From Scedosporium boydii (Eukaryota; Ascomycota; Sordariomycetes; Microascales; Microascaceae), in assembly GCA_002221725.1 (NCBI GenBank), contig NJFT01000027.1:124001-188000 (forward strand): a stretch of DNA of 64,000 bases, given 5' to 3'. A program made the translations under genes and the position numbers. The notes beneath the pieces were generated by a model. The model ran no database searches and had not been told where the DNA came from. It saw only the letters and a list, made by a program, of their open reading frames with translations. Below, in pieces: positions 10,627 through 22,119 of the stretch. The first letter of the stretch is position 1; the number at the start of each line of letters is the position of its first letter.

Positions 10627-12641
10627 TTAAACCAGCGTAAACACTCTCTCCTCCCCCCTGGCGTCCCTCCTTCCATCCCACCAAGGAATACCCTGCCTTC
10701 TCCGCGTAACATTTTCCTCACTCCCATCACTATCACCAGAACTGCTCGAATCGTACCCATAATCCCCTCTAGGCTCGGGCAGTAGAGCAGATATAACTCC
10801 AATCCTCTCGTACACCTGCAACCGCTCATCCAAGCACTGCAGGACAAGCGAAACAAACCTCTTTCCCTGCCGACGAACCATCCTCGCAAAGTAAACAGTG
10901 TCTGGCTCCGAATCCAGATCTATGAGATTCAAGAATCTCAGGTTCTCCGAGTCGGGATGGAAGAAGCCCACCATCTCAGGGTCTTCCAAGTCATCCGTCG
11001 ACCCCTTTACGAGTATTCCCCGCAGTGTCATAGACGCATCCTCCACGATCGCAGATGCCCATGAATGTCCCGGAAACCGCACGACTGCAGCATGCACATC
11101 TAGATCGTGGGAAGCGGCCTCTGTGATGTCGGCCTCCCAGTGGATTTGGCAGTCCTGCACGGAACCCCAGGACCAAGTCGGCGCCCGCCAGGATACGAGC
11201 CTCCTTCCGCAGTAGGATTCGTTTTCGCTCGAGTATGTTTTCCACGTCAGGTCGATGATGAGAGAGTCCTCCCATAGCCCCGCATAGTATCGCGGAGACC
11301 TTAGGGTGCCGAACCTTTGGGCGATACCAGCTAGTGGCGGGAATAGGTCACTCGGGAATGTCAGGGCAAGGCTAGAGGAGACAGTGGCAATCTTTCGCCA
11401 GGTATAGGACACATCTGTAATCGGCATGCCTGGCAAGAATTTCGACTCGAGGGGATACGCCCAGTCCAGGAAGCGGTGCTGAATTGAGGGATCGAGACTC
11501 GACATCTTCGTGGCGGCGTGACGGCACTCCCACAACAGCTCACGGCGCCCAAAGTACACGGTGCGACGGGCTAGGAGCGTCTCTTGGAGAACCCAGCCGC
11601 GCTGTAGTAGTGGAAACTCGGTCGATAGCTTGTCCGCGTAGAGACGGGCGAAAAGTTCGATAGGTTGATCTCCAGGTCGCCCGGTCTCTGTAATGCGCAC
11701 GGTCTGCACAGTCTTAAAGAGTCCCTCGATGCAGCTCTTGGACGAGGCACCGGCGAGAGTGAGGGCTGCATTCTGGTACACTTTTCCCATGAGCACGGCT
11801 TCGCGTTCCCAGTCTTGGCTATCATCTTGAACGATGCAGAGGGAGTCGATCCAGATCCATCGCATGGATAGAGCGCGGGCGGCGACAACTGCGTCGCGGA
11901 ATGTCTGGGGCAAGGAAGACAGCGGTATACGACGAGTCATGGCAGGGTATTCGCTTCGAGTTAGACGTATTGTCATGTCTCCGGGTGGACCCCAGCAATG
12001 GCTGAGAGCTAGGTAGGGCTCCAGGGGCTGGCCCGAAGTCTCACGGACAGCGACAGCGTCGGGACTTGCGTTGACGTCGACGAGTCTTGTGGGCAGAAAG
12101 TCGACAGAGTGAAGGCGGCATTTTCTGTGGGTTGTGGTACATTCTTGGAGTTGTGTGAGGATCCAGTGGAAGCTCTCGTCTGATTGTGTGGTAGGTGGGA
12201 GATGTTTCTGGACCGGGAATATTTTCCACGGGCATCGGCCATCTAGCACCATCTGTCAGTGGCTGAACCGGGGGAATTGAATAGACCATAAGAGACGAAA
12301 ATGTGATCAACGAACGCCAACTTTCTCTGTTCCTGCCTCTTCATGGTAAACGTACCGTCCGTGATGTAGGCTTCAAGGGATATTTCCTCGCCATCCACAC
12401 CCAACAAATCCACCGTGAAATTCCAATCTTCCTGCCCTATCGGCGTGTATGCGTGAAGTCTATATGAGAGTGTCGCGGGGTCGCATCGCGAGGGAACGAA
12501 AGGAGTAATGAGTTGAATTAAAATCCGGCATGTCGAGCAGCCATTCTCTGCCGACTTATACAGATCCGACACAGAAGCGTTTTCTATGAGAATATACGAC
12601 GTCGAAGGGGCAAAGTCGGCGCAGTGCTTGCAATGGCTCAT
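10627..12641 (-). CDS. Heterokaryon incompatibility (HET) domain protein
   Basis: Two exons, 12356..12641 and 10627..12242, join in phase through a GTACGT donor and a GCTAG acceptor to give about 633 residues. The N-terminal part has a cysteine-containing segment common before HET domains (CKHCADF, GCSTCRILI). The HET domain begins at about residue 172 with LSHCWG (175-180), followed by the conserved block WIWIDSLCIVQDDSQDWE and the YQNAALTLAG region, all family signatures. HET proteins trigger growth arrest or cell death when incompatible strains fuse; their domain resembles TIR folds. The partner is unknown. The gene is divergent from the cyclase-family gene, and its upstream region has a second diverged copy at 8.0-8.4 kb. 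A HET relic is also found at 15.2-16.0 kb. Confidence 0.9.
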
Positions 12642-12648
12642 CTTAGGA

Positions 12649-13085
12649 ATAGCGGGAGATATGCGATCTGCCAGCGGACTGCCTCTTTGCCGGTGCCCAA
12701 AAGCTCTGTTCGCTTGACAGGAACCAGCGAATCTTGTTAGGCACCAATATTCTACACCAGATCTTTTGCAGTCCCCTCCAACACACACACCCCTGGTCGT
12801 TTATTAGTGCGGCGATATCGCGTGTGAGAGTGGGGACCGATTGTTGGCCGCTGTCATGTCAACGGAAAGGATCGTCGTTCTCGTCGCTTTCCGCTCTCCC
12901 CCTGCATGTTCCTCTTCAGAGGGCAAACTTGCATCAAATGCCACCTCGCTTGAGGCAGATCATCGCTTGCATGAATGTTGATTGAACTTTCAAGTAAGCA
13001 TGCATTATGAATAAGCTGCACCCTGCAAGGTGAATCAAAAGCTTAATATGCCGACATAAGGTGCGTGGGAGAGGTAGCATTCATG
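12649..13085. repeat. Diverged duplicate segment, copy 2, HET gene upstream region
   Basis: Upstream non-coding DNA of the HET gene that matches 8037-8415 in a collinear, patchy way. It fills most of the 688-base interval between the HET gene and the cyclase-family gene, so it should include the HET promoter and part of the cyclase promoter. Confidence 0.65.
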
Positions 13086-13329
13086 TGCACAAACACGCCC
13101 TCGTGTTCGTGTTTCTCCTCTCTCAGGCAACGGCTAATAAAGTGTTGCCTGGCCCCCGCATGGTCGCATCACCGTAACAACTCGCTATTAATGTATCCGC
13201 TTCGACTGCATTTCCCAGAGCTTCAGTGCCTGCCTGCGTGTTCCGCCGAGGTTTCCCGAGAGATTTAATGCGAGCGTGAGCCAGATCCGGTATCAAATTG
13301 TCGGGTCCTCTCATTCACATACCCGCACC

Positions 13330-14485
13330 ATGGCGAACTCGCAGGCCCTCCCCGATTTCGACGATTTACCTCTGGTTGAGGGCATGCCAAAAGGCTGCGC
13401 TTGGGGGCTGTTTGACAAAGATGGAAAGAAAGACCTCCTTGGTACCCTAAATCTCTTGACGCCCGAAGTTGTAAAGGATGCCGCTGCCGAGGTGAAGGAT
13501 GGAGTTTCCATCTCACTCAAGTATGTGCACAAATGTAAAACGGAACAGAGAAAAGGAATAGAAAATTGACCAGTCCCGGTTTAGCTTGCCTATCAACTTG
13601 ATGGAGTCCGTCCCGATGCCCGGCAGGAAAAAACCAGAACATAACGTCATGACTTTGCAGGAAGCTGGATTGTCGGCTGGCCATGGCTTCGACGATGAAG
13701 TGTCTTTCAATACCCAGTGTTGCACGCAATGGGATTCGCTGGTCCACTGGCAGCATCAACCATCCGGTCTAGCCTACAACGGATTCAAACCGACAAAGGA
13801 GCTTCTTTCGGTCAACTCCACGGCCGAAAACACCCTGCCCACCCTCGACCATTGGCATTCCCGTGGGGGTTTAGTCGGCCGAGGCGTTTTGATCGATTAC
13901 AAGGAGTACGCCGCTGCAAAGGGCATCGACTATGACCCTTTGAATGGTTACAGAATTACCGTGCAGGACATCGAAGACGTTGCGAAGCACCAAGGAGTCG
14001 AGTTCAAGACGGGTGACATCCTCCTAATTAGAACCGGGTTTGCTGACGCTCTTCTGAGCCAACACCCCGGTGAGGTCTTCTCAAAGTTGACTGTCGGTCT
14101 AGTTGGCGTCCATGGATCCGAGGATACGGCTCGGTGGTTCTGGAACAAGCACATTGCCGCTGCTGCGACTGATACCCCAGCTTTCGAGGCCTTCCCACCC
14201 TTAAAGGAAGATGGAACAGTAGCGGGCCTCGAGGATCTTGGTAAGAATTACGAGCATCGCGAATTTCAATCAAGGCGCTTACGCTAACGACATCCGAACC
14301 AATGTGTAGTCTTACACCCATACCTCCTCAGCCTGTTTGGTATGCCGATCGGAGAGTATTGGAACCTCAAGGACCTGGGAGACTATTGCAAGAAAGTTGG
14401 GAGGTACGCTTTTATGCTGTCATCTAGCCCACTGAATGTGCCTGGCCTTGTTGGGTCTCCCCCAAATGCGCTGGCTATTTTGTGA
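13330..14485 (+). CDS. Cyclase-family protein (kynurenine formamidase-like fold)
   Basis: Three exons, 13330-13520, 13585-14240 and 14310-14485, give 340 residues. The protein matches the putative cyclase family (PF04199): the early segment DLPLVEGMPKGCAWGLFDKDGKKDLLGTLN is split here as FDDLPLV and GCAWGLFDKDG..DLLGTLNLL, the metal-site region is QWDSLVHWQ, and later blocks are GGLVGRGVLIDY, FKTGDILLIRTGF, GSEDTARWFWNKHIAA and LHPYLLSLFGMPIGEYW. Members hydrolyse amide or lactone bonds or act in polyketide-related pathways; the fungal branch is poorly characterised. Splice sites are GTATGT/TAG and GTAAGA/TAG in phase. The gene diverges from the HET gene. It could act on a lactone made by the nearby Baeyer-Villiger enzyme, but that link is inference from proximity only. 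Confidence 0.85.
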
Positions 14486-15164
14486 AGTTGCGGCAAACAG
14501 CGTGACCTGCATAGGCAGGTGCACGAGTATCTATCAAATACCAACCGCGGAGTTCAGCGCGTACCCATCTCCAATATAGTTATGAAGTTCCATACCTTTC
14601 TTCAGGCCTGGATGGCTCCGACTTTCCCCTAGGAAGGGGCAGCCAAGTCTCCAGGGTGCCGGACTTTTAGCATCGCTGTAAAGTGCTCTCAAGTTTCCAC
14701 CAGAGTCTTCAGGAAAAAACATATACATATTTTAAATCAATTTTCGGTAATACTTTGCATGTTCAAACATTGACAAGTAGGTAGCCGTATAGTTCAGTGC
14801 ACCAATAGTCTACATCAAAAAGTCAAAACGGTCCTCATCACTCGGCCATTTTTACTATCAGCGCCCATGTTGCATCTAACACTTCTGCAAGCGTCACGGG
14901 GAATCACGACCCGCGAATTGGCATCACCTTTCCGGTTTGGCAGAAATGCCCAGTGGCGTTGGACCTTGGCACAGGTTGGCCCACCAAGCCAAGCGGCATC
15001 ATGCAGGGCACTGCCACCACCATCCTGCGAAGTGGAATAATAATGGACAGGCTTTGAAGATTCTTTGACGCCACACCGCCGAGGCAGATCTGAGCGATCT
15101 GCCGTTCGTTCTCAACTTCAAATGCATCCGACGAGCACAAGACGGGTCAAAGCCAAACTGATGA
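14486..15164. other. Intergenic, about 680 bases
   Basis: No supported gene is present. The right end probably includes the decayed upstream part of the HET relic, closed by two adjacent TGA codons at 15159-15164. Confidence 0.5.
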
Positions 15165-15953
15165 ACCAGAACACAACGATACTATCAAGATATTGGGGTC
15201 TTCTTCCGAGCCATAGCAACTTACGTTGCCAGGGACACGCAAAGCCCCTTTCTCGATACAGCAGCATGTGGAACGTGCCCGGACATGCCATCGTGGGTTC
15301 CGGACTGGGGGAGCAAGGTCGAGAGTGCGGCATACAAGTTTACAACAGGAAGAAGAGACCATCTAGCGTCCGACTCATTTCGGTTCCTCGACGAGGGCAA
15401 GACTCTCATGCTTCTAGCCTTCGAGTTAGGCCGTGTCAACGAAGTCCGGAGAATAGCCCCTGACATCGTGCATTCCACCACCTGGCATTATGTCTCAGAC
15501 AAGATGTTTGTCCTTCCCGCCGAAGGGAGAGCTGTAGTTACGAAAATAGCGTCCGGAGCATTAAATAACACTACAATTCCTGGGTCTGGAATTCCAAGGG
15601 CGCTTCGAGAGCTGAAAATACTTCTAACCAGCGCACTTGATGGAGGAAAGAAGTACCTACAAAATCCTGGGACGACGGTTTTGCATTATGCCAGAAGCAG
15701 CATCGGAGAGCCCGCGTTTGTCAAAGCTGGCGAGGCCAGGCAAGGAGACAAAATAGTTTTTGTGCCAGGCTGCTACCATCAGTTGGTGCTCAGAGCTATG
15801 CCAGGAACGAGTGGCCGCTCAGAGTGGAGGCTGGTCGGACTGGTTATCATTTTCAACGTCGCCTGGGATGGAAGAAAGAAAGGGGGATTCTCGAAAGTCG
15901 CATGGGAGAACTTGCGGAAGCAAGGTCCGTTGAGTTCATACGCTATTGTATAG
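15165..15953 (+). pseudogene. HET-type protein relic, C-terminal part only
   Basis: An open stretch of 262 codons follows a double TGA and has no N-terminal HET motif. It contains hallmarks of the region after a HET domain: an IATYVARDTQ-like segment, PSWVPDWGS near 15285-15311, and near the end a GDKIVFVPGCYHQLVLRAMPG block, which corresponds to the usual GD..C...GC..P..LR signature of long HET proteins. The first ATG at 15285 would give 222 residues. With no start region and stops upstream, it is best read as a truncated copy. Transcription from 15285 cannot be excluded. Confidence 0.6.
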
Positions 15954-16698
15954 CCTTAGTAAAAAAAAAAAAAAAAGGCAGTGAACTGGGGAAACACCCA
16001 AATGCTTGTCCAGAGTTAGATGAAGGGTATACTGCGCCTTGAAACGGCCGTGGCCCACGCTATGTGTGGCAGCGAGGGAAACGGCAGGGTGCACGTATTA
16101 GAACCAAACTGAAAAAGAAAGCAGCCAAGAGCGAACAATCGACGTTGCCAGAAGAGTTGGGCAGTAGGCCAACAGAAGACGCATGTGCTGTTTCCTATCC
16201 TCGAGCTATGCAGCACCAGCCGCCCAAGTTTCAGGTGCCCAGCATACATATTATGCCTGAGATCGCTTTCAGGAGGACTCGACTTTACGGATGCGCCGCA
16301 AGAATGGAATCTGCGCAATTTTTGCCTAGTAATAGTGTTCTTATTTGGCCCGAAGCGACAAGTTAGATGGAGAAAATTTCGATTTAGACATCTGCAGCTA
16401 TGCTGCCTTGTTTGTAAATACAGAATCGTGCCAAAATATCTATCGGAAAGAAAAAAAAAAATTTAATACACGAAGCAGTTAATGCTTGTGACTCCCCAAA
16501 GCCGAAACGTCTAAGAATCTATGCGTATTCTGGACCATGCGTTGTCCTATGCTGATGCACCTGAAAAGCAAAATCCCAACTCCGATGAATGAATGCTGAA
16601 TGCTGAATGCTGAATGCATCGTGGATCTCATAACCGGGGCAAGATGCCCGGTCTAATAGACAAAGAAAATGGAGAAAGAGAACGAAAACTCGTCTCCC
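15954..16698. other. Intergenic with homopolymer and heptamer repeats
   Basis: A run of 17 A residues follows the relic stop at about 15960. A shorter A-run is at about 16449-16459. No gene is seen. The right end is the 3' flank of the small secreted precursor gene. Confidence 0.5.
16587..16618. repeat. GAATGCT heptamer tandem repeat
   Basis: About four copies of a seven-base unit (GAATGCT) lie about 80 bases downstream of the small secreted precursor stop. They may lie within its 3' untranslated region. Confidence 0.7.
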
Positions 16699-17082
16699 CT
16701 AAGGTCGGCCGGTGAAGAACCGGGTGAAGCCACTGAACTGCTGGTTGACATTGCGGATATTCCCCCGCTTGGCGACGACCTCGGGGGCATCGTCAGCGGA
16801 GGGCTGAGGCTTCTCGCCATTTGATTCAAAGTCCTCCAGGGCGTTTCCAGTAAGGAAATGAAGGGCAGATAGCCCGACGTAGTCCTCGTTTTGGATAAGT
16901 TCCTCCACGATTTCGTACAGGCGAGTGAACTCGGCTTTCGAGATGGGGGGATCGATGACCTCGTCGGGAGTCAGATCGGAGCCGGAGCTCACATCGCGAG
17001 GAACCTCCTTAGGTGGAACGTAGAGGGCAGAGGCGGTGGAAGCGGCGAGGATGAGGGCGGCGGAGAAGATGGTGCACTTCAT
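16699..17082 (-). CDS. Small secreted protein with late dibasic (Kex2) site, putative peptide precursor
   Basis: A single-exon gene of 127 residues. The first 19-20 residues are a standard signal peptide ending in ASALY. The mature part is acidic, with a helical-looking segment (AEFTRLYEIVEELIQNEDY) and no cysteines. A Lys-Arg pair at 105-106 (VVAKR) is followed by a basic, aromatic 21-residue tail beginning GNIRNVNQQF and ending TGRP. In secreted fungal precursors such a site is normally cut by Kex2 in the Golgi, which would release the tail as a peptide. There is only one copy, unlike repeat-containing RiPP precursors, and no UstY-type or peptidase partner is adjacent. The family is not recognised; it could simply be a secreted effector-like protein with a short cleaved tail. 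Confidence 0.75.
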   Translation of the reverse strand: MKCTIFSAALILAASTASALYVPPKEVPRDVSSGSDLTPDEVIDPPISKAEFTRLYEIVEELIQNEDYVGLSALHFLTGNALEDFESNGEKPQPSADDAPEVVAKRGNIRNVNQQFSGFTRFFTGRP

Positions 17083-20076
17083 TTTGATCTGAGGAGGTTT
17101 GGTTGGATAGAAGGAGACTTGTGATGTTTTTGATGGTTTCGAGGATGTTCAGAATGATGCGGTTGATGTTGCACTACTCTTTATCTATTAATGATGTTTC
17201 GTGATGGTGTGAAGATCTGGATTATGATCGAAGTCTGAGGAGGTGCATCGATCTCTTTATGTAGGTTTGCCAGAGATGGTGTGCACCGAGACCGAGGCTG
17301 GATTTGTTTCCAAACAAATTAATACCCGAAGCTTCTAATCATAGATCCAAGCCGCGAAGCAAAGTGGGCCAGCTCAGCCAAGAGATCTCACTCGCAGGCG
17401 AACACTTGCAGAAAGAAGCTCGTTTCGCAGATTGTTTGGTGCCGCAGCGCAGTAGCTGCCGCCCTCAAGCGCGGAAACAGCTCTGTTTCCATGGCCCTCT
17501 TTTGGGAAAAGCCGGGCTGGAGCAGGGCAGTGCTGTCGAATTGGCTGTAGCTCCGTGGATTTAGATTGAGCTGCGCACGTATGTTCCTAATTTTAGCATC
17601 ACGCACCCCAGATCTGACCACTCGGATCGACGTGGCATCCGTTGCTCTGGGATGTTTGCAGCCAATCGGGTCTCAACAACACACACTTTGGTTAATTTCA
17701 ACGGCTCCTTCGAGATGCGAAGACGACCCAGATGCTTCTCAACATGAAGAAGGGGGCTGGCGATAGGTCCGCTTTTGTTTCTGCTCACGGGATTTCTCTG
17801 TTTAGAGACCAATAAGGTGAGGTTAAATAAGTTCTTAAGAATTGATCGATGTTTCTATACGTCCACGTTGAATACCACTTTGAAACAGAGAGACCCATCC
17901 GGATCACAACTTTCCAGTTGCTGCCAAGGCCCGGCGGCAAAATTCGAACTCATATATCCTAGTCATTACCCAGCACCGCCTCACTTTTGATGAAGATGCA
18001 AAAACCCATATTAGTTCGGTCAGCCAGTCTGCCGCGGCAAATTCCTCCCTGACAGAGCAAGCGCGAAGGGATAGAAAATAGAAAAGAGCGGGACGCGCAA
18101 AACATAATTATAGTCCCGTTGCAATTTTCAGCGGACTCTCAGAATAGGAAATTTGACAACGGAAGGATTTTTTTTTCGTGCAGGTTGTACGAGCCTGGGC
18201 AAGATTTCAAGCAGTCGTGTTCCTATCCACAGTATCCACACATCGATTGACCTGTTGAACAATCAGTGGTTCCCGCTTCACCGACTCCATTCCTATAGGC
18301 CCCGAAGTTGGGCGCAGCAAGAGCCTTTTGACCGAGTGTAGCTTCGACAAGATCCAGGAGCTCATCAGACGATACAGCTCAGCGAGCTTGGTTGGGACCG
18401 GCTGACTCCAGATCCGGAATTACGAGTGGAGACAAGCTGATGGGTGTTTGTGCCTCCGAAATATTTCGTAGCTATTTCTAGACTCATGTTTACAACAAGC
18501 GGAAGTAATCCCTCGTAAATCGCCCTATTATTAGAAGGTGACTTGCCCAGAGTGTACGATGATAAGTTCCTCACCCAAAAGAATGGCTCCGCACCACAGA
18601 CGGCATCGTGAAGAACAACGTATCACCAGCTGGATGATGCCTGATTTCTCATGATTATCAGCTCCGCCAAGTAGTAATTTCGGCCCTTGATTCTCAATGA
18701 CTCATGGAAGCTCAAGTGGTCGGGTGGTGACGCACTACTTACAAACTATTTCCGCAAGGAGCCTGTGTGGAACCCGGTCTGGTCAAACCATGAGTCGTGG
18801 AGGAATCAAGGACATAGGAAAGGGAACTTGGGAATTGGGGAGGGAGAAGTGAGAATTCTTTTTTATTTTAAAAATTATCTACATTTTACTAGACTGCAAC
18901 GTATCTCTTGCCAGGGTGCTCTGTTGAGGTTGCGATATCTCGAGGCAGCCGGAGATATTTGAGTGGAAGTTGAGGCAAGGTGGGGAACTTGGAGAGGTCG
19001 TTGGTTCGAAACCAGGTCGGGACATATGCACTGCTCTCCTTTTTTGCTGCGATTCTCACGTCAGGTGACTTACAATTATCATTAGTCATTATCTGTCAAT
19101 CAGTCAACCCCTTAATCGGGAATTGCTTCGCTTACAGATATATATGCAATCTCTAGTTGATATTCGGATATGCGATATATCTCGGCAAATCGTGCATCAA
19201 CGATCTTTCAAAGCAGAAGCGACTGGTTCAGGGAGGGTGGCGCGCTTGCAGGGGCTCGGTCTAAACTTTGAGGATCTCCTTGGAGTTACCCGGCAGGCAC
19301 GCCAAACGTGCAGCGTGAGCCTTCATGAAGTGATGAAAATGCCTTCATACACAGGAGGACATATCGGGTTGCTGCAGGGGTGATGAGCGGTCCATGAATT
19401 GAAACCGTGGGGGACTCACCCAAGTTTACCCTCGATAAGCCCCCAATCGGCAAATGCTTGGACGGGCATTTCTCGTTGACCCAGACACCACCCCTCACCG
19501 ACGAGGATATCCTTCATCTCTTTAATGCTCGCATTGACACCCATGGGGCTATCCCATCACATTGTGATGGGTTCTGTCAACCCTGGAATCGAGGGTGGCT
19601 TCGCTCGAACAAGATGGCTGGAGCCAATAAAAAGCTAGAGGGCATTTGCCGCAAGTGTTTGACGGTGTTTGAGAAGAGACGGGAAAGCCAAATGACGCGA
19701 GAAGCGGGATGTGCTCTGCATTCTAAACCTCAGCTAAACTTCAGGGGATCCTCCCCCTGCATCAGCACGGCCCTGGCAGATGAAACTGGTTACAGGACCC
19801 CCAATATGCGTAAACTGTCAATTAAGGCTGATGATGTCTGGGGATCGCAATGCGGCAAGACCCGCACAATCGCACGCAACGGATGCGCACTGCGATCTTG
19901 GCGCACCCTGGGCTTTTGTTCTGTATGATAGAAGAGGAGTATTAGAACTGCGGCCGCGGAAGCCTAGATGAAGCTCCGCAATTTCTCGTTTTGTTCGTTC
20001 GCAAATCCATGATCCTTCGCGATCCTTCTTGTGTAGCCTTTGTTGGCCCCGATTCGAACGCAAAGACAGCATCACC
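17083..20076. other. Intergenic, 3 kb, no supported gene
   Basis: Short frames occur on both strands. The longest, 19407-19928 on plus, lacks an ATG at its start. It contains one protein-like stretch (FSLTQTPPLTDEDILHLFNA near 19470-19530) that I cannot assign. The remaining sequence shows no motif, tRNA or repeat array that I can support. The right end is the promoter of the membrane protein at 20077. Confidence 0.4.
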
Positions 20077-22119
20077 ATGTCATTCAATCCGACTCCGCCA
20101 CGGCCCTTTATCGGCTTGTGGAAGAATTACGCCGATGGAGGACGCCTCACGTTGACTATGGAGGAAACGCAGGCTGGTATTCTCGCCTCTTTCCTCGTCA
20201 TATTTGCGGGCATCACTACCTTGAGCGGGTGGAACATTGTGCGATTCATCATGCACCAGTCCCGCTCCAGTGGCGACACGCACGACGGCATGCATCACCA
20301 AATACAAGCCATTCTGCGCAACAGCACCGGTCTCGTCCAGGCCCTACAATTAATATTCCAAGTCGCCAAGGCGTGGCGCGCTCGTCTCGGTGTCGCCCCG
20401 GTTGCCAAACGGCTGTTTTTCGTTTTCACCATCGTCTTCGTCTTCTTCGTCGCTTCGACGTTTGCCCAGCTCTTCATCTCCCTTACTTGGTCCACGGCCG
20501 GGGCGCAGTTTCTCGTCAAAACCGATTTGTGCAGCTTTTATTTCCCGAATGTTGAAGATCAGCGACTCAGACCCGATCAGGCAGAGTACATCTACCTCAA
20601 GAGCCGACTGGAGGCCGCCATGATGTACGAACGACTCTGCTACTCCGAAGGCGCCGATACCACAGCGCCCGAATGTTCCACGTTTCCCGTTCCTACGATC
20701 GAAATCCAGCAAGAGGATGATAGTTGCCCGTTTATCGACCCGGGCCTGTGCATCTCGAGTAATAACGTTCCGGTCAAGATGGTTGCGACGGTGAATTCCA
20801 ACACGCACCTCGGCATTAACTCGAAGCCCGAAGATTCCATTGATTACAAGCGGTCCGTTCGATGCTCTCCCATGCAGAATAATCGTATTATACGCCGACC
20901 GGACGGGCTGGACTTCATGTACGGCCGGTTCACGGGCACTCCCGAAACTCAAGCGACCTTCTTCTACCCTGACACCCTGCGTCCAATGGCCAACTATCAG
21001 ATCGCGTACGTATTATATAGGGCCCCAAAATACGCTCCAAAACGTACACGTATATATACTATACGTAACCATAGAAACGCTAACAAAGTCCCTAGACCAT
21101 CCAGCTATGATTCCGCCTCCTTCGCCATCGGCGATGACGTGTGGGTGGCCAATAGCACCATCATAGGCCCTCCCATCGATGCCAACAACACGGCCTCCAT
21201 CTTCTTCATCATGACCAACAACGTCACCAACGTCGTACCCACAAGCGACCCTATATTCGGCGTCGATCCAACCGGGAACCCAGTCAAAGTCCTCACCTGC
21301 ATCGAAACGCACGAGCTCTGCAACCCCAACCTGCCCTCCGTCAACAAGTGCAAGAAATTCACTCCTGCCGATGACCCCTTCGCCAACATGGACAGCCTCT
21401 CCCTCAACGAACGCCAAACCGGCACGGCGCTGCGTGTGGCCATCAACCTGCTGCGCCAGGACATCGGGCAGGTCGTCAACTTCGCGCCGGGCGACATCGT
21501 CATGGCAGGGAAAACCGTGCTGCTCGGCGAGCAGTACGACATCCTCCCCGTCGACCAGTGGCGTCGGGAGGTGAGGCGGTGGTTCGCCATGGCGCTGTAC
21601 ATGCTCCAATCCGACGCCGTGCAGTTCTCGACGCTGCAGAAGGACGAGACCCTTCAACCCTATTTCAGAACAATCACCGATGAGCCGTGGCTTACCTCGT
21701 GCAAGAACCAACGCATTCGCAACGCGGAGGGCGTTCGCAATTTCAACTTCCTGGCCATCGTCCTTATCCTCTCCATCGGCCTCATTATCATTGTTGTCGG
21801 TGCCTTCATCGAGCCTGTCGTCGCTTTATTCCGCCGCATGTTGGGCAGGGGAGAGGAGAGGACGCTAACCTGGGTCTTTGACGGTGTTTTGCAGCTCCAA
21901 CGCCTCGCATACAACGCGGTCGGTGTTGAGAAGTGGGAGCCCGGCGTCTCTGAGGTGCCAACCACGGACGAGAAAGTGTGGCCTGTGATTGACCTGAAAG
22001 TTGTCGCGACAGCGGAATCTGTTTACGATTCAGACGGGAGCCCGATCAAGACCAGTCCGATCACGCCGATTTCTAGGGCTAATCTGCCCTGGACACCAAG
22101 GAGGGATGCATACGCGTGA
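20077..22119 (+). CDS. Large fungal membrane protein of unknown function
   Basis: ATG 20077 opens a frame to the stop at 22117-22119 (680 codons if read through). A probable 90-base intron at 21006-21095 keeps the frame: GTACGT donor, CTAAC branch site and TAG acceptor, with a low-complexity basic translation (30 residues) that would interrupt QIA/PSSYDSASF. Removing it gives 650 residues. Three strong membrane segments are visible: about 28-55 (AGILASFLVIFAGITTLSGW), about 115-140 (LFFVFTIVFVFFVASTFAQL) and a late one (NFLAIVLILSIGLIIIVVGAF). A long cysteine-bearing loop between the second and third is probably extracellular, with several N-glycosylation sequons (NNT, NVT). I recognise no named domain; similar proteins are usually annotated as hypothetical. 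Neighbours give no clear hint of function. Confidence 0.8.
   Translation: MSFNPTPPRPFIGLWKNYADGGRLTLTMEETQAGILASFLVIFAGITTLSGWNIVRFIMHQSRSSGDTHDGMHHQIQAILRNSTGLVQALQLIFQVAKAWRARLGVAPVAKRLFFVFTIVFVFFVASTFAQLFISLTWSTAGAQFLVKTDLCSFYFPNVEDQRLRPDQAEYIYLKSRLEAAMMYERLCYSEGADTTAPECSTFPVPTIEIQQEDDSCPFIDPGLCISSNNVPVKMVATVNSNTHLGINSKPEDSIDYKRSVRCSPMQNNRIIRRPDGLDFMYGRFTGTPETQATFFYPDTLRPMANYQIAYVLYRAPKYAPKRTRIYTIRNHRNANKVPRPSSYDSASFAIGDDVWVANSTIIGPPIDANNTASIFFIMTNNVTNVVPTSDPIFGVDPTGNPVKVLTCIETHELCNPNLPSVNKCKKFTPADDPFANMDSLSLNERQTGTALRVAINLLRQDIGQVVNFAPGDIVMAGKTVLLGEQYDILPVDQWRREVRRWFAMALYMLQSDAVQFSTLQKDETLQPYFRTITDEPWLTSCKNQRIRNAEGVRNFNFLAIVLILSIGLIIIVVGAFIEPVVALFRRMLGRGEERTLTWVFDGVLQLQRLAYNAVGVEKWEPGVSEVPTTDEKVWPVIDLKVVATAESVYDSDGSPIKTSPITPISRANLPWTPRRDAYA

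Noticed and set aside
18985..19030. tRNA-like GGTTCGAAACC element
   Set aside because: It resembles a T-loop, but no acceptor stem, D-arm or anticodon arm can be folded around it.
21013..21711. 232-codon minus-strand open frame
   Set aside because: Antisense to the orphan membrane protein, no family pattern, and it spans the proposed intron.
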